NCBI RefSeq assembly: GCF_014650115.1
Contig: NZ_BMUI01000008.1
Coordinates: forward strand, 186,001 to 250,000
Source: Streptomyces olivaceoviridis
GTDB taxonomy: Bacteria > Actinomycetota > Actinomycetes > Streptomycetales > Streptomycetaceae
Direction of reading: 5' to 3'
DNA length: 64,000 nt
Below the pieces are notes generated by a model that saw only the letters and a program-made list of their open reading frames with translations, was not told where the DNA came from and made no database searches. Made by a program: the position numbers and the translations under genes. Below are positions 1-11,125 of the stretch, piece after piece (within the stretch, counting starts at the first letter, position 1; every line of letters starts with the position of its first letter).

Positions 1-51
1 GGCCGGGGAGCGCTGTCGTCCGATCGTGGAAAGGACCCGGGACCGCGAGGT

Positions 52-70
52 GGCCGGCCGGGCGCCGGCC
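52..70. other. Hairpin upstream of DUF1876 gene
   Basis: Perfect 7-bp inverted repeat (GGCCGGC / GCCGGCC, 5-nt loop) in the first 100 bases, upstream of the DUF1876 ribosome binding site. It may terminate a gene lying left of the window or sit in the DUF1876 leader. In DNA this GC-rich a 7-bp arm is weak evidence. Confidence 0.3.
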
Positions 71-100
71 GGCGCGCCGCACACAGGCAAGGAGAGAACG

Positions 101-388
101 ATGTCGCACACCGGACAGTGGAGCGTGCGTCTCCACCTCTTCGAGGACGACGACGGAACGACGAAGGCACACGTCACGCTGGACACCGGCACCACGGCGC
201 TCACCGGGCACGGAACCGCGCACCGCAACCCGGTGGACACGAACGTGCCGGAGATCGGCGACGAACTGGCGGCAGGGAGGGCCATGTACGACCTCGCCCA
301 CCAACTGCTGAACGCCGCCGAACGCGACGTCCAGGGCATGGCGGTGTCCCGTCCCGGCGCCCCTCGGGCCGCTGGACGCACCGCGTGA
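101..388 (+). CDS. DUF1876 domain-containing protein
   Basis: A 95-residue protein matching the DUF1876 (dsRBD-like fold) family of small actinobacterial proteins, whose molecular function is not established. The family pattern is visible: an N-terminal beta strand (WSVRLHLFEDDD), a central Leu/Thr strand region (TALTGHGTAHRNP), then a helix ending in AMYDLAHQLL. I chose ATG 101 because GGAGAGA lies at the right distance just before it; an in-frame upstream ATG at 26 would add a low-complexity stretch without a ribosome site. Members often sit in stress or dormancy islands, which fits the CBS, USP and chaperone genes that follow. The function is unknown. Confidence 0.8.
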   Translation: MSHTGQWSVRLHLFEDDDGTTKAHVTLDTGTTALTGHGTAHRNPVDTNVPEIGDELAAGRAMYDLAHQLLNAAERDVQGMAVSRPGAPRAAGRTA

Positions 389-401
389 CCGGCCGAGGGG
401 G

Positions 402-1076
402 TCAGCTGTCGCCGGACGCGTCCCGCGAGTCGTCCTTCCGGTAGGAGAGATTCCCGGACACCGACACCACGCCGTCGACACCCCGGCACAACTGCTCGAC
501 GACGGGAATCAGACTCCTGTACTCGACGGTGCCGGTGAGCGTCACCCGCCCGTCACGCACCTCCGCGGTCACGTCCCGCGGATCGAGCCCGAGGGTCCGC
601 CGCAGGAGTTCACCGGTGATCTCCTCCCGGAGGGCCTCGTCACGGCGGAGGAAGACCCGCAGCAGATCCCTGCGGCTGACGATGCCCAGGAGCCGGTCCG
701 CGTCGTCCACCACGGGCAGTCGTTTGACGTTCTGGGTCTCCATGAGCCGGGCGGCCTCGACCACGGTCCACTCCGGCCGTGCGCACACGGCGGGAGCGGA
801 CATCAGTTCCTCGGCGCGGGAGCCCTCGGCCTTGGCCCGTTCCCAGGCCTCCAGGTGCGGCATGGGGGTCCGGCCCGTGGGATCGGTCTGGTCGGCGCTC
901 TTGCGCAGCAGGTCCGCCTCGGACACGACACCCATCGGGCGGTCCAGTTCGTCCACCACCGGCAGGGCGGTCACGTCGTTCTCCTCCAGCAGCCTGACGA
1001 GCTCCTTGAACGGCGTGTCAGGCCGCGCCCGGACGACGTTCCGGCTCATGAGCTCCTCGACCGTTCGATGGTGCAT
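402..1076 (-). CDS. CBS-pair protein with C-terminal BON domain
   Basis: 224 residues. Two CBS motifs (about 5-60 and 90-145, each with a 'LPVVD..D.P/LGIVS..DLL' core) form one Bateman module that binds adenosyl ligands such as AMP, ATP or SAM. A BON domain follows (about 155-215, GRVTLTGTVEYRS), a fold linked to membrane or phospholipid association. I chose the start before MHHRTVEELM because GGGAGG precedes it closely; a longer form would add nine residues. It is transcribed divergently from the DUF1918 fusion gene. The likely role is energy- or stress-responsive ligand sensing; the partner is not shown by the sequence. Confidence 0.85.
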   Translation of the reverse strand: MHHRTVEELMSRNVVRARPDTPFKELVRLLEENDVTALPVVDELDRPMGVVSEADLLRKSADQTDPTGRTPMPHLEAWERAKAEGSRAEELMSAPAVCARPEWTVVEAARLMETQNVKRLPVVDDADRLLGIVSRRDLLRVFLRRDEALREEITGELLRRTLGLDPRDVTAEVRDGRVTLTGTVEYRSLIPVVEQLCRGVDGVVSVSGNLSYRKDDSRDASGDS

Positions 1077-1111
1077 GTCGCCTCCCGGATACAGGCCGTC
1101 CACCTCGCGGA

Positions 1112-1130
1112 ACGGGGACTGCCGCCCCGT
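1112..1130. promoter_or_regulatory. Inverted repeat in divergent promoter region
   Basis: ACGGGG / CCCCGT arms (6 bp, 7-nt gap) lie between the divergent CBS-BON and DUF1918-fusion genes. The place is right for a shared operator, but the arms are short and the composition is G+C-rich, so this is only a candidate. Confidence 0.25.
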
Positions 1131-1192
1131 GCGGCCGTGCGGCCCGCGTGGCAGGTTGGATACAGCACCATTCTGAGGAGAGGGCGGCGATC

Positions 1193-2098
1193 ATGCGAGC
1201 TCACCTCGGGGACCAACTCGTCATCGAGAGCCCGGCGACCGGTGTCGCCAGGCGCGACGGCGAGATCGTCGGACTGCACCACGACGACGGAACGCCCCCT
1301 TACGACGTACGGTGGTCGGACACGGACGAAGTGACGCTCGTGTTCCCCGGGCCCGACGCCCACATCCGCCACCTCGATCACGAACAGACCGCGTCCGAGC
1401 GCGGAGAACGGACGAGGGCCGTGCCCTCCGCCACCCGTCCGGCCGGAGCGACCGACGCCGGGGACATCGGCCGGCGCGTCGCCGAGGAACGGCGCAGGCG
1501 CGGGCTCAGCCGGGAGGTCACCGCCGGCCGCGCCCGGATGTCGCCCGACTACCTCGCATACCTGGAGGAGAGGCCCGCCGACCCGACTCTGGCGACCCTC
1601 ATCAGACTGGCCGACGCGCTGGGCACCACGGTCGCGGCGCTGCGTGGCGGAGGGATGGATCTCCCACCGGGCCAGGGCCGTGCCCTGCTCCACCCCCGGC
1701 TGCGAGACCTCGGCCCGGAGGAATGCCGCACCCTGCTGTCCACGCACGGCGTAGGGCGTGTGTCGGTGTCGGCGCCCGACGGCCGCCCGGCGGTCGTCCC
1801 GGTCAACTACACGATCGTGGGCGACACCATCGTCTTCCGGACCGCGCCCGGCTCCGTGCCCGCGGCGGCAGCGGGCACGGAGGTCGCCTTCGAGGTCGAC
1901 CACGTGGACGACGCTCTGAGCCAGGGCTGGAGCGTGCTCGCCGTCGGCCCCGCGAGCGAGGTGACGGATCCGGAGGCGACGCGCAGACTCACCCAGCACG
2001 CGCACACCACCCCCTGGGCCGGTGGTGAGCGCGAGATGTGGGTGTCGATCCGGCCCACGAGCCTCACGGGCCGCCGGATAACCCCGGCGGACCAGTAG
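1193..2098 (+). CDS. DUF1918 - XRE helix-turn-helix - PNPOx-like flavin-binding fusion protein
   Basis: 301 residues with three parts. Residues 1-60 match DUF1918 (MRAHLGDQLVIESP... PPYDVRWSDTDE). Residues about 91-152 form an XRE/Cro-type helix-turn-helix (EERRRRGLSREVTAGRAR then LATLIRLADALGTTVAALRG). Residues about 160-290 match the split-barrel pyridoxamine-5'-phosphate-oxidase-like family that binds FMN or F420 (GVGRVSVS, PVVPVNYTIVGDTIVFRT, DDALSQGWSVLAVGPA). ATG 1193 is preceded by GAGGAGAGG. The arrangement suggests a DNA-binding regulator whose flavin domain senses redox state or a ligand, but that is inference. DUF1918-HTH-PNPOx combinations are found mainly in actinobacterial stress islands. 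Confidence 0.85.
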   Translation: MRAHLGDQLVIESPATGVARRDGEIVGLHHDDGTPPYDVRWSDTDEVTLVFPGPDAHIRHLDHEQTASERGERTRAVPSATRPAGATDAGDIGRRVAEERRRRGLSREVTAGRARMSPDYLAYLEERPADPTLATLIRLADALGTTVAALRGGGMDLPPGQGRALLHPRLRDLGPEECRTLLSTHGVGRVSVSAPDGRPAVVPVNYTIVGDTIVFRTAPGSVPAAAAGTEVAFEVDHVDDALSQGWSVLAVGPASEVTDPEATRRLTQHAHTTPWAGGEREMWVSIRPTSLTGRRITPADQ

Positions 2099-2328
2099 CC
2101 GGCCACGGTCCACCCGCCCCGCGCGGTGAACCGGAGCGCCAGGTCGCCCTCGGGCACCACACCGACGACCCGCTCCCCGCCGCTGACATGGTGTTCGTCC
2201 TGAGGGGGTCGGCTCGGCCACCGACCACCGGCCCACCGGCAGCGCGGCGGCCCGGTGGCGTGTCGCGGCGTGGAGCAGTCAGTGCGACGGTATTCACAGG
2301 GGGCTCTCGGCGACCGGAGGCGAAGGCG

Positions 2329-3213
2329 GTGACGGTGATGGACCTCCCACTGGTTGTGGGCGTCGACGGATCGGACTCCAGCCTGGCGGCGGTCGACTGG
2401 GCCGTGGACGAGGCGGCACGGCACGGGCTGCCCCTTCGCCTCGCCCATGCCTCCCTGTGGGAGAGCTACGAGGGGGTCCAGCCGTCCTTCACCAGGGACC
2501 GCCCGGCCGACAAGGTCATGGCCGAGCACATCGTCGCGTCCTGCGTGGAACGGGCCCGGCACCGCAACCCCGAAGTGAAGGTCTCGGGTGGGGTACTGGC
2601 CGAGGACGCGGTGTCGGCGCTGCTTCGGGCGGGCCCCGAGGCGTTCGCTCTGGTCACGGGCTCACGCGGGCGAGGCGGGATCGCCGGGATGCTCCTGGGG
2701 TCCGTGAGCCTCGCGGTCGCGGCACGCGCCGTCTGCCCGGTCGTCGTGGTGCGGGGCGCGGATCCGAACCGCCGGGAAGCCCTGGGCCGCGTCGTCGTGG
2801 GGGTCGGGGACGCGACCGGCAGCGCGGCGGCGGTTCGGTTCGCCGTCCGCGAGGCCGAGGTGCGCGGCTGCGCCCTGACGGCCGTACGGGCCTGGTGCCA
2901 CCCGTCGCAGGAACCCGTGGACCACATGCTGATCGCCGACGACGCCGCCCGGCTGCGCGAGGAGCGGGCTTCCACCTACCTCGACGACGCGCTGCGCGAG
3001 GCCGCGCGCAAGCACCCACAGGTCGATGTCCGACGTCAGCCGCTCGAAGGCCCCGCCCACCGGGTTCTCCTGAGGGCGTCGGCCGAGGCCGACCTGATCG
3101 TCGTCGGCGCCCAGCGACGGCACGGATACTTCGGTCTCCAGCTCGGGAGGGTCGCGCACACCCTCCTGCACCACTCCGACTGCCCGGTCGCCGTCGTACC
3201 GCAACCGGCCTGA
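2329..3213 (+). CDS. Universal stress protein, tandem UspA domains
   Basis: 294 residues with two UspA domains (about 5-145 and 152-294). The first has the ATP-binding motif G-2x-G-9x-G-S (GSRGRGGIAGMLLGSVS). In the second the same place reads GAQRRHGYFGLQLGRV, losing the second glycine, so the C-terminal domain may not bind ATP in the usual way. I chose GTG 2329 because GGAGG ends eight bases before it; ATG 2338 is a close alternative giving MDLPLVVGVDGS. About 230 bases without a convincing gene separate it from the DUF1918 fusion. Tandem Usp proteins of this kind belong to actinobacterial hypoxia and dormancy regulons. Confidence 0.9.
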   Translation: MTVMDLPLVVGVDGSDSSLAAVDWAVDEAARHGLPLRLAHASLWESYEGVQPSFTRDRPADKVMAEHIVASCVERARHRNPEVKVSGGVLAEDAVSALLRAGPEAFALVTGSRGRGGIAGMLLGSVSLAVAARAVCPVVVVRGADPNRREALGRVVVGVGDATGSAAAVRFAVREAEVRGCALTAVRAWCHPSQEPVDHMLIADDAARLREERASTYLDDALREAARKHPQVDVRRQPLEGPAHRVLLRASAEADLIVVGAQRRHGYFGLQLGRVAHTLLHHSDCPVAVVPQPA

Positions 3214-3268
3214 CACGCACCACTCGTACGTGGGCTTCCAGGGCCTCCGGAGGACAGGAAGGTGGCGG

Positions 3269-5728
3269 ATGCCGGAGTGGACGTGGGAGTGGACGGGCTA
3301 CGACCCCGCCACCGAGCGCTTGCGCGAATCCCTCTGCACCCTGGGTAACGGATACTTCGCCACGCGGGGCGCGCTGCCCGAGCGCCGGGCCGGCCTGGTG
3401 CACTACCCGGCGACCTATGTGGCCGGCTGCTACAACCGTCTGGAGTCGACCGTGACGGGACGGCGTGTGGTGAACGAGGATCTGGTCAACCTCCCGAACT
3501 GGCTGCTTCTCCGATTCCGTCTGCGCCCCGCCGAGGGAACGTGGGGTCCGTGGATCTCCCCCGGCACCCACACCCTCCTCGACCACAGGCACACCCTGGA
3601 TCTGCGCCGGGGCACGCTCACCCGGTCCTTCCACCACCGGACGGGCGGGAGGGGTGTGCTCGGCGTCGAGCAGATCCGCCTGGTGCACATGGGGGATCCC
3701 CACCTGGCCGCGCTGCGCACGGTGGTCACGGCCGAGGACTGGTCAGGCGAGATCGAGATCGAGAGCTCGATCGACGGTGAGGTGATCAACGGAAACGTGC
3801 ACCGTTACCGCGCCCTCAACCGCCACCATGTGACCGATGTGCGCACCGGCGCCCACGAGCCCCACACCGTCTGGCTGACCTGCCGGACCAGCACGTCGCG
3901 CATCTCCGTCGCCCTGGCCGCCCGGACCACGGTCACCGCCGACGGGGTTCCGGCCTCGTCGGTGCTCCGCCCCGGTCGCCAACGCGCGGTCCACCGACTG
4001 GTGATCGCCCTCGCAGCGGACCGGACCATCACCGTGGACAAGACCGTGGCGCTCCACACCTCGCGGGACACGGCGATCAGCGACCCACTCGGCGACGCGG
4101 TCGACCGGGTGAGCACGGCACCGGACTTCCGGGCTCTGGTGGACTCCCATGCCGCCGTCTGGAAGCGGCTGTGGCGACGCGCGGACATCCAGGTGCCCGG
4201 AGAAGCCGGCCGCATCCTGCGCTTCCACCTCTTCCACGTCCTGCAGACGCTGTCGCCCCACACCGCGGACCTGGATGTGGGAGTGCCCGCCCGGGGGCTG
4301 CACGGCGAGGCGTACCGCGGGCATGTCTTCTGGGACGAGCTCTTCGTCCTGCCCTACCTCAACCTGCACTTCCCCGAGATCTCACGATCCCTGCTGGACT
4401 ACCGCTACCGGCGGCTCCCGCGCGCCTGCCGGACCGCGGCCGCGACCGGCCGATCCGGCGCGATGTACCCGTGGCAGAGCGGCAGCGACGGCCGTGAGGA
4501 GTCCCAGGAATGGCACCTCAACCCCGCCTCGGGCCGCTGGCTGCCGGACCGTTCCCGCCTCCAGCACCACGTGGGTTCGGCGATCGCCTACAACGTCTGG
4601 CAGTACTGCGAGGCCACCGGCGACACGGAGTACCTGCACACCAGGGGCGCCGAGATGCTGTTGCAGATCTCCCGCTTCTGGGCGGACCTCGCCGCCTTCG
4701 ACCCCGGCACGGGCCGCTACCGGATCCGCGGGGTCGTCGGCCCCGACGAGTACCACGACGGCTATCCGGGTGCCCCCTGGCCGGGGCTGGACGACAACGC
4801 CTACACCAACGTCACCGCGGCCTGGGTCCTCACCCGCGCCCTGCATCTGCTGCGGCGCCTGCCCGCATGGCGGCGCGAGGAGCTGCTCGACCGACTCCGG
4901 CTCGAAGCCGGCGAGTTGCAGGAGTGGGAGGAGGTCTCCCGCCGGCTGCGGGTGCCGTTCCACCGGGGAGTCATCAGCCAGTTCGAGGGCTACGACGACC
5001 TCGCCGAGCTGGACTGGGACGCCTACCGTGCGCGCTACAGCACCATCCGCAGGCTGGACCGGATCCTGGAAGCGGAGGGCGACACGGTCAACCGCTACAA
5101 GGCGTCCAAGCAGGCGGACGTCCTGATGCTCGGCTACCTGTTCTCACCCGCCGAACTGCGGGCCCTGTTCCGCCGTCTCGGGTACGACCTGGACGACGAC
5201 ATCTGGCGCAGCACCGTCGACTACTACCTGCGGCGCACCAGTCACGGCTCCACCCTCAGCGAACTCGTCCACGGCTTCGTCCTGGCCAGGGCCAGACGGG
5301 CCGAAGCATGGCAGTACGTGCACGAGGCCCTGGAGGCGGACGTCGCCGACATCCAGGGCGGCACAACCGGCGAGGGTGTCCATCTCGGGGCCATGGCCGG
5401 GACCCTCGACCTGGTCCAGCGCGGCCTGTCGGGACTGGAGACACGTGAGGACGCCCTGTGGCTGGACCCCGTGCCGCTCCCGGCCCTCTCCGAGTACGGG
5501 TTCACGGTGCACTATCGCGGTCACTGGGGCGTAGGCGTACACCGCCGGAGCGGGCAGTTGGAGATCAGCGTGCCGGACTCGGAGGAATCCCCGATTCGCG
5601 TGGTGCTGGCCGACCGGGCGGTGACCATCGCGCCGGGGGAAACCCGCTCGCTCGTGGTGCCGGACCCCCCGGACCGCTCCCCGGCTCGGCGTTCTCCAAT
5701 CGGCGGTGCTCGACGATCATGGTCTTGA
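3269..5728 (+). CDS. Glycoside hydrolase family 65 protein (disaccharide phosphorylase type)
   Basis: 819 residues, the usual size for GH65 enzymes that phosphorolyse alpha-glucosides such as trehalose, maltose or kojibiose to glucose and beta-glucose 1-phosphate. It has an N-terminal beta-sandwich domain, the substrate-site motif HVFWDELFVLP, the acid catalyst in GPDEYH (Glu about 494), and the phosphate-site block NRYKASKQADV (about 608-618) followed by SHGSTLSELVHG. ATG 3269 follows AGGAAGG. Unlike the GH65 gene at 43219, no phosphoglucomutase gene is attached. The Gly/Arg-rich tail after about residue 800 is not conserved. Substrate cannot be told from sequence alone. Confidence 0.88.
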   Translation: MPEWTWEWTGYDPATERLRESLCTLGNGYFATRGALPERRAGLVHYPATYVAGCYNRLESTVTGRRVVNEDLVNLPNWLLLRFRLRPAEGTWGPWISPGTHTLLDHRHTLDLRRGTLTRSFHHRTGGRGVLGVEQIRLVHMGDPHLAALRTVVTAEDWSGEIEIESSIDGEVINGNVHRYRALNRHHVTDVRTGAHEPHTVWLTCRTSTSRISVALAARTTVTADGVPASSVLRPGRQRAVHRLVIALAADRTITVDKTVALHTSRDTAISDPLGDAVDRVSTAPDFRALVDSHAAVWKRLWRRADIQVPGEAGRILRFHLFHVLQTLSPHTADLDVGVPARGLHGEAYRGHVFWDELFVLPYLNLHFPEISRSLLDYRYRRLPRACRTAAATGRSGAMYPWQSGSDGREESQEWHLNPASGRWLPDRSRLQHHVGSAIAYNVWQYCEATGDTEYLHTRGAEMLLQISRFWADLAAFDPGTGRYRIRGVVGPDEYHDGYPGAPWPGLDDNAYTNVTAAWVLTRALHLLRRLPAWRREELLDRLRLEAGELQEWEEVSRRLRVPFHRGVISQFEGYDDLAELDWDAYRARYSTIRRLDRILEAEGDTVNRYKASKQADVLMLGYLFSPAELRALFRRLGYDLDDDIWRSTVDYYLRRTSHGSTLSELVHGFVLARARRAEAWQYVHEALEADVADIQGGTTGEGVHLGAMAGTLDLVQRGLSGLETREDALWLDPVPLPALSEYGFTVHYRGHWGVGVHRRSGQLEISVPDSEESPIRVVLADRAVTIAPGETRSLVVPDPPDRSPARRSPIGGARRSWS

Positions 5729-5942
5729 CAGTGCGAACCAGGGGTTACGGGAGGCCACGAGAGCATCGCCGACGCGCGCCCCTCCGTGTCAGATGTCCGC
5801 CTTGGCGCGAGACCCCGTCAGTGTAGTTCTCGCGTAGCCTCCCGTTGCGCGTGTTCCCCTTCAGTCACGTCAGCCCGAACAAGAGCCTCCCGGCCTCCCG
5901 TGGGGTCCCCGGCGGCCTCTCGCGCCCGTGGCCGCACCGCCG

Positions 5943-5961
5943 TGGCGCCGGCCGGGCGCCA
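5943..5961 (-). terminator. Terminator of the dnaK-to-TrxR-like operon
   Basis: Inverted repeat TGGCGCC / GGCGCCA with a 5-nt loop, five bases beyond the stop codon of the TrxR-like gene on the minus strand. There is no U-tract, as is common in Streptomyces. It also lies between convergent genes, so it could act on transcripts from the GH65 gene too. Confidence 0.5.
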
Positions 5962-5965
5962 TTCG

Positions 5966-7774
5966 TCATGCGAGCCATGCGGACTCGTTGTGACGTATGC
6001 GTGGGGAGACGTCCGAGTGGCCCGCGACAGCGCCCGTGGTGCCGGGTACAGCCGAGTGCCCCAGGTGCCGGTGCACGAAGTGGATGGCCATCGCGCCCTC
6101 ACCGGCCGCGGAGGCCACCCGCTTCACCGAGCCGCTGCGGACGTCCCCTACCGCGAAGACCCCGGGCAGGCTGGCCTCCAGGGTCATGCACGAGCGCCCG
6201 CGGCCGTGCCACACCTCGGGGTGGGCGCAGGCTTCCTGGGCCTCCGGCCCGGTGAGGACGAAGCCGCGGGAGTCGAGGGCGATGATGCCGGCGAGCCACT
6301 CGGTGTGGGGGTCGGCGCCGGTGAAGACGAACAGGCTCCGTACCGCGAGCCGGCGGTGCCCGCCCGTGCGGTTGTCGACCACGTCGAGCTCCTCCAGCAC
6401 TTCCTGGCCGATGACCTCGGTGACCTCGGTGTGCAGCATGACCTCCACCCGCGGATGGCGCTCGACCTGGTCGACCAGGTAGCGGGACATGTCGGCCTCA
6501 AGGCTGGCTCCTCGGACCAGCAGGTGCACCTTCGGCGCGTACCCGGCGAGGAACAGCACCGCCTGGCCCGCCGAGTTGCCTCCGCCGACGACGGCCACCG
6601 GGTCGGTGCGGCACTGCTGGGCCTCGTAGACGGTCGCTGAGTAGTGCACGCTCGTTCCCTCCAGGCGTTCGATGCCGGGCACCTGGAGCCGGCGGTAGCG
6701 GGCACCCATGGCCAGGACGATGGCGCGGGCGGCGATCTCGCTGCCGTCGGCGAACGCCACCACGTAGTGGTCCTCGTCCTTGGGACGGAGACCGGTCGCC
6801 TCCAGCGGAATGCTGATCCTGGCGCCGAACTTGTCGGCCTGGAGCACGGCCCGTTCGGTGAGTTCGGCGCCGGAGATGCCGGATGGGAAGCCGAGCAGAT
6901 TCTCGATGCGGGACGACGTGCCGGCCTGGCCGCCGGTGGCCATCGCCTCCACCACCGTGGTGCTCAGGCCCTCGGAGGCCGCGTACACCGCTGCAGCGAG
7001 GCCGGCGGGTCCGGAGCCTACGATGAGGACGTCGCCGTGACGGTTTCCGGCGGGTAGTGACGGCAGGCCGATGAGCCGGGCCAGTTCCGCGTTGCTGGGG
7101 TTGCGCAACAGGGTGGTGTCCCGCCAGATGACGAGTGGTGTCTCCGCCGGGCCGACGCCGAAGCGGCGCAGCAGTTCCTCGGCCTCCTCGTCGGTCTCCA
7201 GGTCGATCCAGCGGTGCGGCAGCCGGTTGCGGACGGCGAACTCGCGCAGCCGTCTGGTGTCGGGCGAGTAGCGCGAGCCGATGATGCGGAAGCCGGCGCC
7301 CTGTCCGACGAGCAGCGCGCGACGGCACAGACAGGCGCGCAGCACGATGTCCCCGATGGTGGAGTCCTGGGACACCAGGTGGCGCAACTGGTCCAAGGAG
7401 ACGACGAGAACCTCGCCCGGCTCCTTGGCGACAGCGGTGTAGAAGGCTACCTGTCCGTACAGCAGGCCGAGTTCGCCGATGAAACGACCGGGGCCGTGCA
7501 CGCGCAGCACGTGCTCCTCGGGAGTGCCGTAGTCCTCGACGACGGCGACGGTACCGCTGAGGACGACGAAGAACGTCTCGCAGCGCTCCCCCTCCCGGAT
7601 CAGCACGTCGTTCGGAGCCATGTTCCGGCGTTGCCCGTGCTCCCCCAAACGTGCTGTCTGGTCCTCCGTGAGGCGCGGATACGCACCGTAGATGTCCGGG
7701 GTCTCCCAGAAGGCGGCCTCGTCCGCTTCCTCCGGCACCGGTTCTTCGCCCGGCAGCGACTGGTCGCCGGACAT
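5966..7774 (-). CDS. Cyclic-nucleotide-binding / thioredoxin-reductase-like FAD oxidoreductase fusion
   Basis: 602 residues. An N-terminal cyclic-nucleotide-binding (Crp-like) domain (about 30-150; MAPNDVLIREGERCETFF, GRFIGELGLLYG) is followed by a thioredoxin-fold segment (about 165-250) with SRYSPDT where a redox CxxC would be. The C-terminal half is a class-II thioredoxin-reductase fold with FAD site VLIVGSGPAGLAAAVYA, NAD(P) site VAVVGGGNSAGQA and GVFAVGDVR. Where true thioredoxin reductases have CATC this protein has YSAT, so no active-site disulfide is visible. Its ATG overlaps the stop of the UBP gene by one base (TGATG). It is last in an eight-gene chaperone/redox operon. The domain calls are firm; the reaction is unknown. 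Confidence 0.88.
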   Translation of the reverse strand: MSGDQSLPGEEPVPEEADEAAFWETPDIYGAYPRLTEDQTARLGEHGQRRNMAPNDVLIREGERCETFFVVLSGTVAVVEDYGTPEEHVLRVHGPGRFIGELGLLYGQVAFYTAVAKEPGEVLVVSLDQLRHLVSQDSTIGDIVLRACLCRRALLVGQGAGFRIIGSRYSPDTRRLREFAVRNRLPHRWIDLETDEEAEELLRRFGVGPAETPLVIWRDTTLLRNPSNAELARLIGLPSLPAGNRHGDVLIVGSGPAGLAAAVYAASEGLSTTVVEAMATGGQAGTSSRIENLLGFPSGISGAELTERAVLQADKFGARISIPLEATGLRPKDEDHYVVAFADGSEIAARAIVLAMGARYRRLQVPGIERLEGTSVHYSATVYEAQQCRTDPVAVVGGGNSAGQAVLFLAGYAPKVHLLVRGASLEADMSRYLVDQVERHPRVEVMLHTEVTEVIGQEVLEELDVVDNRTGGHRRLAVRSLFVFTGADPHTEWLAGIIALDSRGFVLTGPEAQEACAHPEVWHGRGRSCMTLEASLPGVFAVGDVRSGSVKRVASAAGEGAMAIHFVHRHLGHSAVPGTTGAVAGHSDVSPRIRHNESAWLA

Positions 7775-8037
7775 CAGACGAACGCCTCGTGAACGTAGCA
7801 CCAGCGCCATTCCTCGCCGGGCTGGAGCGACTGCACGATCGGATGGGCGACGGCAGCTGCGTGCCTGCGCGCGTGCTTGTTCGGCGAGGAGTCGCAGCAG
7901 CCGACGTGCCCGCAGGTCAGGCAGAGCCTCAGGTGGACCCACGGGGAGCCGAGCGTCAGACACTCCTGACATCCTTCTGGGGTCAGCGGCTGGACCGGCC
8001 GGACGAGCGCGAGGTGGGGGTCTGCGTGCAGGGTCAT
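7774..8037 (-). CDS. UBP-type zinc finger domain protein
   Basis: 87 residues, almost wholly one UBP-type zinc finger. Metal-ligand candidates are GCQEC (C23, C26), LCLTCGHVGCC (C39, C42, C47, C48) and the His cluster in KHARRHAAAVAHP. The domain is known in eukaryotes for binding the ubiquitin C-terminus; in actinobacteria, stand-alone copies next to thioredoxin-reductase-like genes are common, with no proven role. The start is set by the gap to thioredoxin (5 bases) and an AAGGG upstream. The stop overlaps the next start, so it is probably translationally coupled to the TrxR-like gene. Confidence 0.85.
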   Translation of the reverse strand: MTLHADPHLALVRPVQPLTPEGCQECLTLGSPWVHLRLCLTCGHVGCCDSSPNKHARRHAAAVAHPIVQSLQPGEEWRWCYVHEAFV

Positions 8038-8042
8038 CCGGA

Positions 8043-8485
8043 TCACCCTTTCCGGGCGGTGATCGACTGTTCCACCCACTGGCGCAGAGCGGGGGCGGGC
8101 ACCGCCCCCGCCTGCCGGGCGACCGTCTCGCCCTGGTCGAGGATCAGCAGTGTCGGTACGGCCTGGACCTCGAAACGCTGCGACAGTCGTGGGTTCTTGT
8201 CGACGTCGACCTTGACGAGTTTGATTCGGCCGGCGAGATCGGTGGCGACCTTCTCCAATGCGGGGCTGACCATGCGGCAGGGGCCGCACCAGGTGGCCCA
8301 CAGGTCGACCACGACGGGGAGGTCGGCCCTTTCGGCGACCTCGGTGAAGTCGTCGTCGCCCGCGTCCACCATCCACGGCAGGGGCTGCTCGCAGTGGCCG
8401 CACCTGGGGCGGCCCTCCGCGGCCACGGGCACCCGGTTGGTGCGCCCGCAGTTGGGACACCTGACGGTCGTCGCCTGCATCGTGC

Positions 8486-8489
<4 letters not shown>
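8043..8489 (-). CDS. Thioredoxin, TrxC (thioredoxin 2) type
   Basis: 148 residues. An N-terminal zinc-ribbon-like extension carries CPNC (C11, C14) and CGHC (C30, C33), as in thioredoxin 2 (TrxC), followed by a thioredoxin fold with active site WCGPC (C68, C71) and the conserved cis-Pro segment VQAVPTL. It reduces protein disulfides in the cytoplasm; in TrxC the zinc module tunes oxidant sensitivity. The ATG overlaps the clpB stop (ATGA), so it is co-translated with a disaggregase. Its nearest candidate reductase partner, two genes downstream, lacks a CxxC and may not be a true reductase. Confidence 0.93.

Positions 8490-11115
<2,626 letters not shown>

Positions 11116-11125
<10 letters not shown>

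Noticed and set aside
2099..2328. Minus-strand reading frame with a protein-like string (ERVVGVVPEGDLALRF)
   Set aside because: It runs into the antisense of the DUF1918 fusion, has no start with a ribosome site and matches no family I know.
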